A stretch of DNA of 64,000 nt from Priapulus caudatus (lineage: Eukaryota; Priapulida; Priapulimorpha; Priapulimorphida; Priapulidae): positions 33,240-97,239 of the forward strand of contig NW_014577341.1 of assembly GCF_000485595.1 (NCBI RefSeq). The letters are read 5' to 3'. The notes beneath the pieces were generated by a model, which was given only the letters and a program-made list of their open reading frames with translations, did no database searches and was not told the origin of the DNA. Each line of letters starts with the position of its first letter. The stretch's first letter is position 1. Of this stretch, positions 54,452 to 64,000 are shown one piece after another. Made by a program: the position numbers and the translations under genes.

Positions 54452-54463
54452 GCACGTAAAAGC

Positions 54464-54835
54464 ATGGACGTGTTGTTAAGACAATCAGAGCACATGAAAT
54501 TCTGGACGGCTGAACGGTGTGTCAGTCTATTTGACGCGCAGGAATCACACAAGTTACTACCGTATCAGTTAGGATGGGAAAACAATTTATGGCTAACCAT
54601 ACACACCCTCACTCGCTTCCTCAGACGTCCACGCGTTCATGCCGAATATACGTTAGACCTTCATTTAGATGGAATTAAATTCCAAAATGGCGTTCGGTTG
54701 TACGTGGACCGAGGATACGAGTTGTCAGCCATCGTATCTGGTAGTGAGGTAAACAAATTAGACAGATATTCTTTGCCAGAATATAGCAGGTGGGCGGGGA
54801 GTGCACCGACTTTCACGTCAGCTTCTTACAATTAA
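54464..54835 (+). CDS. Unrecognised 123-codon open frame
   Basis: Starts MDVLLRQSEHMKFWTAERC and reads with ordinary amino-acid composition, including VHAEYTLDLHLDGIKFQNG. An acceptor-like TTAATTAG ends at 54451 and a donor-like GAG/GTAAAC follows 54748, so it could instead be an internal exon (54452-54748). No family recognised and no low-complexity cause. Lies about 0.8 kb beyond the DOCK stop codon on the opposite strand. Confidence 0.3.
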   Translation: MDVLLRQSEHMKFWTAERCVSLFDAQESHKLLPYQLGWENNLWLTIHTLTRFLRRPRVHAEYTLDLHLDGIKFQNGVRLYVDRGYELSAIVSGSEVNKLDRYSLPEYSRWAGSAPTFTSASYN

Positions 54836-55159
54836 TTATGTGGTAGCAATTACCCACGGGAAACGTTCTACAGTGCGAATTACAACGGACATAATACAAA
54901 CATCGAACATTTGTGTGGTTAAATGCCGGCCGGCATTAATATAAAATCGTCGTATAGCACCTATTAGCTCTAGACCATTATAAACACACTAACATGTTGT
55001 TACCTTCTATAAGTGACCGTTACGATAACAGTTATCACATGTAACAATCATCAGGAGATGAACAAGCACAAGCGGAAACTTCGCCGAGTAGAAAGCGGTG
55101 CTATTTCTCACATCCATTAATCGTCACTAGTGTATTAATAACATTAATTCACAGTCGCA

Positions 55160-55441
55160 ATGTCGCACAAGTCATTAACGGGTCGACCCAGAAATCCCAA
55201 CATCGTACCCTGTCTCATGAGTACTATGTGTGTACAACAACATTTAGTGATTTTAGTGGGTACAAAACGTATGAGCTATATACCAAAATCGTTCATGCGC
55301 CTAGAAAAGTTCATCATATACGCTGACATTACTAACATATCAAAATTCAGGAGTGTGAAGTTTAAATTGCATATGGTTCGAGTCAACCTGAGCGATGATT
55401 ACGAGATGGTGCATTCAAAGCATCCGTTTTTATCACATTAA
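55160..55441 (+). CDS. Unrecognised 93-codon open frame
   Basis: Reads MSHKSLTGRPRNPNIVPC to MVHSKHPFLSH-stop, with normal composition and no repeat. It is not in phase with the splice sites of the 54.46-kb frame. It overlaps the expected 3'UTR side of the DOCK gene on the other strand. No family recognised. Confidence 0.25.
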   Translation: MSHKSLTGRPRNPNIVPCLMSTMCVQQHLVILVGTKRMSYIPKSFMRLEKFIIYADITNISKFRSVKFKLHMVRVNLSDDYEMVHSKHPFLSH

Positions 55442-55667
55442 TTAACCATATTAATTAAAGTCGTTTCAACGCATAAATCTTTCTTGACGAAAGAGCATCA
55501 TAGCATGTTTACAGCACAGATATAGCATCATACAATCATCTACTGATACGAAAAAAATTCCATGCAATCACGGTTATATTCTAACCTTTCGTAACTCGAA
55601 TTTACGATATGCCTTTCAGTTTGCTGCGTGGCACCAGCCTGTGTTCGTGAAGGGTGGGTGACGGACT

Positions 55668-58600
55668 TCATACGGTGGATGAGGTACTGATGTAGTTGAA
55701 CACTTGCAGCGGTAGTTCCTTCACGAACATTCCTGTCTCAGTCGGATAAAGCTACAACACAGGAAACACCGAATATGTAAGTTCACGCGAACGCATATGC
55801 AGCCACCGACGCACCGAGAGGAGTGTAACAACAGAATTTTAGGCGTATTTGTGATAATTTGACGTCATAGGCATACGTTTCCCACAGTTCTGAAAGCAAT
55901 GCAGTTGGTGCGAGCGGTTAATTGGGGATTAGTTAAGCATAAGTCATGTAGGAATGGCGCGCAATACACAACTGCCATTCTAACGCCGTTGATTCAGGAA
56001 CTATTTGAAATATAACGATCGTTCAAGTTAAAAACCGACTGGTTTGACAATGTTCGTTTTAAACAACTTAGTTTAACAACTCAAACAAAGTTTTAAAAAT
56101 AACCCGTGGAATGTTACACCAGCAAGAAACGTCCATTAGCCTACATCGTGGCAAGCTACATGTAAACGAAACAATTACGCAATAGCAATAGGAATTAGGA
56201 AAAGCATGTGCACCGTGTGCGGCCGGGGCCGTATCTGTATTCGAAAACGCGAGCACAAATTATTGGACGTCGATTTCATTTCATGGAAAACAGTAATACT
56301 ATTCAACCTTTGTGCATGTGATAGCGTGCGTGTGCAAAGGCGCGTGTTTGTGAGCATACTAGTATCGGAAGTAGATAATAGGGATATATTCCCAGTTGAT
56401 GAACGAGGCAACACCCTCTATTAACTTACGCAAGCACACGCACGCACGCACACACACGCACGCACGTACACACACGCACGCACGCACACACACGCATGCA
56501 TCCCCCCACACACACACGCGCGAACGCCCACGCATGCACACACACACACGCACGCACGCACACACACGCATGCATCCCCCCGTCCACACACACACGCTCG
56601 CGCCCACACACACACGTACACACGCACACACACGCATGCATCCCCCCGCCCACACACACACGCACGCGCCCACACACACACGCACGTACACACACACACA
56701 CGCACGAGCCAACACACACACGCACGCACGCACGCACACGCATGCATCCCCCCGCCCACACACACACGCGCGAATGCCCACGCACACACGTACACACACA
56801 CACGCACGCACGCGCATGCATCCCCCCGCCCACACACACACGCGCGAGTGCCCACGCACACACGTACACACACACGCACGCACGCACGCACGCACGCACG
56901 CACACACGAGAAGCTCCTGTAAGTATTTTGCCTACCACCGACAATCCGTGTTGCAGTACATGATGCATGATTGTATCATGATTACATATTACAATAATGA
57001 TTTCCTTGCGAATATTTGGTTGTTTAGATATCCAGTGGCGGATCCGGGGTGGGGGGCGCACAGGGGGCGGTCGCCCCCCCCTAGAATTTAGTCCTCTCTA
57101 GTACTAAACATCTCCCCTCGGGCGCTTCGTGCCCTTGAGCCCTTGAGCCCATGATTCGCCCCTCCCCCCCTTTAGAATTCACTTCTGGACCCGCCACTCG
57201 ATATCTGCTTTTCATACATTGTAATGCAGGCTGTTAACAAAATAACAAACAAGGAACAAGAAAAATAACCAAACAGAGTTAGGTCTTGGTTAATTTTGTC
57301 ATCTGGTCATGCAAGCAATGTCGCACCACAAGTGGTGCTGTTAGTTTTATAGTAGAACTGTAAGCGTCATGAAATAACCATTAGCAATGCCTTAGACAAC
57401 CAAAGCCGACAGATTCCACTACGCGCAAACACATGCGAAATTAAATATGCAGCAATGCATGTACGTGCTGCGTACAAACTCACTCCATGAATCTCCCCGA
57501 CTGTGTTCTAGTAGAAGGCCTAATCTGACGAGGTACGATTGTTACAACAATCACTGGAACCTATCAGGAAAATTTCAACAGAAACATCGACAGTCTAACA
57601 GCAACTACTAAAGTGTGGGGCATTACGCCTATGGTTGCATGGCCATCGTTCTCTCGAAAAAATTATTTTTACTGCGGTAGAAATAATTCAACCACGGTTA
57701 AATTATGGCCCTTTTACCTAATCAGAGGCCTTGTTCCACATAATTTAACATTTATCTGCAGTTAAATTATGTGTAACAAGGACTCTGATTGGGTAAAAGG
57801 CCAATAATTTCGCCGCGGTTAAATTATTTTTGTCGCAGTAAAAATAATTATTTCCGAGTACGATGGCCAACCATATACGCCTTTCTTACCACATTTTGCT
57901 CTACCGTGACCAGCTACACAGACGTGCAGTGTGAAGACGGTAAAGAAAAATGAAACCGTTTTACTAGTATTAACACATGTATTAATAACATGCAGTAGTA
58001 ACATGAAAAACACCATACGCCCTATACGCCATACTAAATATTACACATTTAAATGCATCTCTAGTTCATTTACTACCAGACAGGCTATTCAGTATAGTAG
58101 TATTATAACACCTATTTAGTAATAGAGATTGACGAAGACATCTGTATTATGTTTATAATAGCTCCCACATACATTGCTGTGATACACAAACAAAAGCAAG
58201 TATAACTACACAGCAGGCATACAGACGATAGTGAGACACACATAGCAAGGTGAAAAGCTACAAAGTAGACACAAAGATGATGTTAACAACCATACCTACA
58301 ACAACGTGGTCACGTCTGTAGGGCTAAACATCACACACATTGGTGCAAGTTATGTACAACGAGTACAACGATTTTATTTACAACAAACACACTACCTAGA
58401 CGTAATTTACACGACAAAAAATAGCTTCTCTCTAGCATGTGTGTCACATGCATGTCGAGTCGACAACTCTATGAGGGTTAGCACAGTGTACACACAAACA
58501 CACACACACATGTATGTGACAGATACCGTGTGCAGCGTGTGCAGAGAAAAACAATCGCGGTGCGACGGAAATAAGATACGTACATTTTCGATGAGAGCCG

Positions 58601-61600
58601 AGAGCTTCTCGACCATGTCGTTGTAGTTGTTCTTCATGGACTCGTGGTACTCTGCCTGCTCGGCCCCGATCAGCTTGGCATTCAGCTCTAGAGCGTCACC
58701 GCACACGTGAACGAACGCCCTGCATACACACAAACACACACTAAAGTTACGATATGTCAATACACAAGCCTCCAGCAGACATGTGTGGAGCAGCATTTCA
58801 CCTTAATTTCATTCCTTTTTGTGCGACGGACGTACCCTCAAGTTAAGAAACACCAACACGGTGCTCATATGAACGTGGAGATAAATTGAGAGGAATATGT
58901 TGTGATATTCATTGTGATGACGTAATTGCTGTGATGTCTACGACTGTGCCAATCTCGACGTTAATCGCAATTAACATACTGGTATTTATAATATTACATT
59001 AATTAATTTTGATGTTGTGGAACAGACTAGGCATACCTAAATGCTTCTTTCAGACTCTTGATGTGTTCTTTATCGTATTTCTTCTCCATTTCCTTCCCCA
59101 AGAATGTATTTGCATAAGCTAATGGACCAGCATGGACCTGTAATAAAAGCATAGGTTTTAATTATCGATACAATAAAATAACATAAATGAGTTATGTAAG
59201 AATATATATTTTACTAGCTGCTAGCTTAGTCGTGGTGCCACTGTTTCATATAAACACAGTTTCATGAAGCTACAAAATCAAGTCAGTGCTAATCAAAGTT
59301 TAACAAAATACATATGCACACATTACCTTGTGCTAGCATACAGCTTACCTTCACGCTAACGAATACTAGCGCACTACTTACTTACATACTAAACAAACAT
59401 AGAGATTAGCTGCATATACAACATATATAATTATTATATTATATTATATTATATATATTAATATATCATATTATTATAATATTATTATATATGATATAAA
59501 TATAATATATATATATATAATATTATTAGATATCATTGCACACAGTGGAGTGTGCGGCGTGCGTGTACCTGCACACTGACGCTGCCCTGTAGTCGTAGCT
59601 GCAGCTTGATCATGTCATGAGGCTCTCGCAGTAGCACCTCGTTCAGCTCACACACACGGTTGTGCATCTCATCGATGGCCACCTCTAGTGGCGCGAGGTT
59701 CACGACTTCCTTCCCAAAGACGGGCACGCGCTTCTTCACGTAGGGGAAGCTGTGCAGAGCTACAATGCACGACAGGAAAGTTGGTGTCAGTCTACACTGA
59801 GACTGCGAAATGGAGCAGTGAGCAAGTGTACGCAGTTGTGCTTTTGTCGTAATGTCCAGTTACTGAATTATAGGTTATTTACTGATTTAAGATATGTATA
59901 TAGCCTTGAAATAATAATAATAAGCACCTAAAATTATAATTATGTATTTTATAAATATATGATTAAATATAAGGATTGATTGAAATGTATTATTAATGTT
60001 ATACCTGTATACGGGACATCATATTTAGAATTCATTTTCTGATATAAAATATTCATATACAGTTTACTATATCAACCGCCAAAGACAAGCAGAGACTACA
60101 ACACTGGATGTTAGTGATATTGATGCCTTACTCGTCAGAATAGTCCGGCGTTTGCATTGCTCTTCCAGTAATCCGTGCGCTTTCTTACTGTTAGGGATGA
60201 ATGGCGTTTCATACACAAAGTGCCTGATGTTGTTGTTTCGCTCAAAATCTGTGATTCTCTCATCACCTTCTTGGTCCTTGAAGAATGGTCGTACAAACGA
60301 TATTTGTATGTAAGCAAACTTCGGATCTAACTCTGTCGGGTCAACCTATAAAAGTAGAAAATTCCACTGAGTACAAGATATGACAATTTCAGTATTCGTA
60401 AAAAAATACATGATGCAATAAAAGCATCATCAGATAGATCATCGACTAGAAGTGAAAGATCGACATTAAGAGCAGCTCACACTCACAAGCAATGATATAG
60501 AAATACATGCTTATAGAGAGAAAAAATATAAGAAATATTAAATCATCTCTAAAACATATAGAGTTAAAGTAATTACGTCACCATAAATAGTAAAAGTAAA
60601 AAAAACATTTCCACTTTCTCACAAAATGTAAGTAATTCTGTTCACTTTTTATGGTTAAATTGCTGCATTATACTTCCTATTTTACTATATTGTTCGATGT
60701 AAACATATACTCATGACTCATACATAGCCCATAGCAAGCAATTAATTTCAGGATCATAATATCAAATCGTCCAGGTTTTTTTTGATTTTTAACTAGTTGA
60801 GAAACAATCTTATCAGGTAAGAATTTGACGATACATTTAATCCCATTAGTACTTACTTTTAATGTAAAAAAATGACAAATTAAAAAACAACAATGCATTT
60901 TTAGACAATTAACTGAAGGGAAGACTCACCACTATCAGATACTTTACTCGTACGCCTCCGGAACAAAGTGATGCAACTAACTACTGCTGCCTGCTACACT
61001 GACTAACACGCTGATACAGACTATGAGTATGAACACATAGTTAGAACTATACTCTGGTAAACCCATACATGCACAGCACTTACAGGGTTCGAGTCCTGGA
61101 TAAGCTTGACTGTATCCTTGCCGTACTTCTCCGAGTAGAGATTTCGCAGCCGCTCAGAGATCTCGGCCAAATTCGTCACTTTCGGCTCCTTGTATATGTA
61201 CTCTTTGCCATCCTCCATGTCGAAATGCTGTCGAAAATTATCCACAAATGTCAGACACGCCCGAACTACTACGTATCATTGTAATTGCCTAGTTATGCGA
61301 ATGTTAGCAGAGTCTTATAAACGCGTGTAAAACACGAACGTACACTGAATCAACCACTACATATAAGATAGATGAAGATGTGTCAGCCTAGTGCTAACGC
61401 TTTCTTTTCTGCTACTGCAGTGAGTTCAGAAGCATAGACATTCCCTGTTGCCTCTACTCACACTGATTGAGAACTTCACATTACTCACATTACATGATAA
61501 CGATTTACTGGATTACGCTATGAACTCTTTGTCGCTGTGCAGTAATAGAGGCAAAGCTAAATCCAGTTGACCACTTTCTAGAACTGCCCACTTAATGTTT

Positions 61601-63634
61601 TTATTTTTTTGTTTTGTTTACCTGTCCGTAGAAGGCCACGCGGAAGAAGGTGCCGAGGAGTCGCTTGCCTTGCTGCAGCACGTCCACAACCTTGCTGTAG
61701 GCCTGGTGAAGCTTGCCGTACGCCTCCGAGATTGCCTGCAGTCAGCCACACGCACACGTTCCAAAATGTTAGCGATTATATTTAATTATATATTTTTTAT
61801 AATATCATTATACGAAGATAAGCAGCAAATGCACAACTTGGATCGTCACGAGAGACAGCACAAGAAACGGCTTCATTCGTATGGCACAACTATAAAGCTG
61901 CTAAAACTACCCTCAAAACAAAACATACCCCTCTCCCTACTGCCCTTTTTCGCTATTGACATGCAATTGCAAGCTTGCCATACTTTTTTTCTAGAACCAT
62001 AAATCTGGATCACACATTCTATAATGGAGGTGCTATTGCACGAATGGATGGTCTTATTTGTACTCATGTACACAGTAATATCTGCAACGTGCCTCTTAAA
62101 TATTACACTTTCCCTACCACCTTTCAATCTCTGAATTATATACCAACTTTTAACAATCTAGCTCAAACAAAATTGATAAAGTTGTCGACAAAATAACAGA
62201 TGAACAGCACCAGTTACTAGTGATTACTACCGGTTACAGTAACGGCTACTAACAGCTACTAATGGTTACTACCAGTTATAGTAACAGTTACTAACAGCTA
62301 CTAATGGTTACTACCAGTTACAGTAACAGCTACTAATGGTTACTACCTGGTAGTTCCTTTGCTTTTCATAGATGGGAATGATGAGTTTGTAGACCTCTCC
62401 CATCATCTCCCAGCGCTCTGCCTTGTCTAGCGAGTAAGCACACATCTCTAACTTCTCCACTAGTGTGTCCTACAAGGTAAAGGAGAAGCAAAATCAGTCA
62501 TACGTCAGATCGACGATACAACACATTCAGATAAGTAATAAAATACACTTGCTAGAATAATTTTACTACAATATAACAGCAATGGCATGGCTAACACACC
62601 AGAACTAACGAAGACTATAGAATGGTAGGTAAATTAGATCATTAAACTTAACTCGTTAACCTTAATTTAACTATAACACCATTATCATGAGTGTATGAAT
62701 ATTGAACTTGACATACATAGGTTCACGTTGATACTTAATTACTGTTCACAATCTAACAGTAAATTTTACCTTGTGAGAAATCACCACGTATTAGCAATAC
62801 TGCAGCTCACCTCTGTGTATTTATTATTATATTATTATTACCTCTGTGTATTTATTATTATATTATTATTACCTCTGTGTAGGAGATGTCCTGCATGCTG
62901 CCAGCATCCTCCTTCATATTCGACTCATCTACGCTGATGTTAGGAGACATGTTCACGAAGGCTGAACAGCCGAGGCTATACACGCCTGTTATAAATACCA
63001 AAGCAGCAAGGGTTATACACACCTGTTATATAAATAAGAGAGCAGTATGGACTACATGCAATTATCAAAAATCATAAAGCTGTATGGACTACACTCACTT
63101 ATTTGCAGAGCAGTATAGACTACATACACCTATTATAAATGACAGAGAAGCATGGACTTTACACACCTGCCATACATTACAGAGTGGCATAGCTATACAC
63201 AACTGTTATAAATTACATAGTTGCATGGACTATACACACCTATTATATATTACAGAATAGCATGTGGCTATAGACAACTGTCCCAATTGATAATCGACCC
63301 AGGACCACACATACACGATGCTACATCTTCATCGTAAAAACACTTTCTGAATTAGAATCGATTCACTTCGAAGAAACCGATATTGCTCACAGCGACGCAA
63401 TCTAGACTCGAGACGATTCTCCGCGCACCCACCTTTTCGTTTGAGGTACTCGGCCACCAGGGCGGCGATGTGCATGTAGCAGTGGGCGACCTCGGACAGG
63501 TTTCCGTAGTGGCCGTGTATGCGTGCCATGTTCTCAAGCCAGGTGTGTCGTAGCTCGGGCGTGCTCGCGTACGAGTTAGCGAGGCTGTGCTGCAGGTCTA
63601 CAAGCATCTCCGGGTCGTTCTCGTGCTCCTTCAT
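55668..63634 (-). CDS. DOCK9/10/11: DOCK-D (zizimin-type) guanine nucleotide exchange factor, C-terminal 473 residues; 5' end outside window
   Basis: Ten exons in consistent phase: 63433-63634, 62873-62985, 62347-62469, 61622-61735, 61084-61227, 60132-60345, 59569-59759, 59037-59137, 58584-58719 and the terminal 55668-55751 (TGA). They encode most of the DHR-2 domain, for example [85 protein letters not shown] and [17 protein letters not shown]. That last segment corresponds to the helix-10 insert region that acts on bound nucleotide in DOCK9. The tail [13 protein letters not shown] ends in S-T-V, a class I PDZ-ligand pattern. DOCK-D proteins activate Cdc42/Rac-type GTPases in the cytoplasm and at membranes. 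The last intron (2.8 kb) holds a CACG-type minisatellite and two mobile elements. The invertebrate gene may be a single orthologue of vertebrate DOCK9, 10 and 11. Confidence 0.95.
56434..56910. repeat. CACG/CATGCATCCCCC minisatellite (DOCK last intron)
   Basis: About 480 bp of (CA)n, CGCACG and recurrent CACGCATGCATCCCCCC words. It generates long Thr/His and Cys/Val frames on both strands that are not genes. Confidence 0.9.
57033..57199. mobile_element. Short hAT-like element (DOCK last intron)
   Basis: CAGTGGCGGATCCGGGG at the left and TTCTGGACCCGCCACTC at the right are near complements. GATATC lies beside both ends, possibly part of a target-site duplication. 167 bp, G/C runs inside, no coding capacity. 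Confidence 0.65.
57629..57883. mobile_element. ACCGCGGTTAAA palindromic MITE, copy 3 (DOCK last intron)
   Basis: Both halves carry AATAATT, CCGCGGTTAAAT-like and ATCAGAGGCCTTGTT words in mirror image. The outer ends are CGCCTATGGTTGCATGGCC and GGCCAACCATATACGCC. Confidence 0.78.
60545..60880. mobile_element. Family B repeat, copy 3, inverted (DOCK intron)
   Basis: Reverse complement of the repeat at 11178-11520, with words GTAATTACGTCAC, CATAGCCCATAGCAAGC and CAATCTTATCAGGTAAG. Confidence 0.75.
62804..62880. repeat. 31-bp tandem repeat containing the DOCK exon splice donor
   Basis: The minus-strand word ACACAGAG/GT occurs with exon ends at 62873, 62842 and 62811, each separated by an AT-rich 31-bp unit. 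Only the first keeps the frame; reading on meets TAA after four codons. Confidence 0.8.
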
Positions 63635-64000
63635 CTGTGGTGGCGTGAAGCACATGTACATAGTACACACAGACACGTACACACACAGACACACACACAC
63701 AGAGACACACACGCACACGCATGCGCGCGCACGCACGCACGCACGAACACACACACACAAACACACATATCTCTGGGTCGTTCTCGTGCTCCTTCATCTG
63801 TGGTGGCGTGAAGCACATGTACATAGTACACACAGACACGTACACACACAGACACACACACACAGAGACACACACGCACACGCATGCGCGCGCACGCACG
63901 CACGCACGAACACACACACACACACACACACATATCTCTGGGTCGTTCTCGTGCTCCTTCATCTGTGGTGGCGTGAAGCACATGTACATAGTACACACAG
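63608..64000. repeat. ~164-bp tandem repeat including a DOCK exon start and its acceptor
   Basis: The plus-strand word TCGTGCTCCTTCATCTGTGG occurs at about 63621, 63784 and 63949 (spacings 163 and 165). Each repeat carries the first 28 or so bases of the exon ending at 63634, its splice acceptor and a (CA)n-rich intron stretch. The third unit runs off the window. Confidence 0.9.

Noticed and set aside
56359-57091. Frames over 200 codons in the CACG minisatellite
   Set aside because: Low-complexity repeats open on both strands, inside the DOCK intron.
58407-58583. Read-through coding of the DOCK exon beyond 58584
   Set aside because: A good GTACGT donor lies at the exon end, and the separate terminal exon at 55668-55751 matches the expected DOCK C-terminus in phase.

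Overview
The window is nuclear DNA from an animal, most likely an aquatic invertebrate. The evidence is spliceosomal genes with GT-AG introns, two ribosomal-protein genes with 5'TOP-like leaders, a DOCK-D exchange factor whose C-terminus aligns with animal homologues, a pol III tRNA gene, and dense small DNA transposons. The sequence alone does not settle the phylum.

Layout: RPS11 (+, 1.1-4.5 kb) is followed by a tRNA-Pro(AGG) gene at 5.45 kb and a small unrecognised three-exon gene (+, 6.7-7.5 kb). A RWD/RING-H2 protein gene (+) has exons at 8.2-9.2 kb and 22.0-23.6 kb. Its large intron holds the 3' part of another unrecognised gene (+, 10.0-12.0 kb), several MITEs, and an inverted, frameshifted copy of the first four RWD exons (16.5-18.4 kb) interrupted by a 25-N gap. 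ACTR6 (-, 25.4-35.7 kb, 12 exons) and RPL36A (+, 35.8-40.2 kb, 5 exons) are head to head, with 97 bp between start codons. From 41.5 to 51.7 kb lies a repeat complex of inverted and direct duplications, purine/pyrimidine minisatellites and a second 25-N gap, without recognisable genes. From 51.7 to 55.6 kb the DNA is mostly unexplained, with two short open frames. From 55.7 kb to the window end is the 3' end of a DOCK9/10/11-type gene (-), including the whole C-terminal half of its DHR-2 domain and a PDZ-ligand-like tail; its 5' part lies beyond the window.

The identified genes are housekeeping or signalling genes (ribosome, chromatin remodelling, Rho-family GEF) and do not form one pathway. 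The most striking property is how introns have been filled by elements with terminal inverted repeats. Several have clear target-site duplications, and two can be checked against an empty copy of the same repeat elsewhere in the window. Points for follow-up are the RWD/RING gene with a 19-nt intron or frameshift, the 97-bp bidirectional promoter, the captured exon fragment repeated at the DOCK splice acceptor, and the chance that the duplicated blocks next to the two 25-N gaps are assembly products. All exon coordinates come from reading splice sites and protein similarity by eye.
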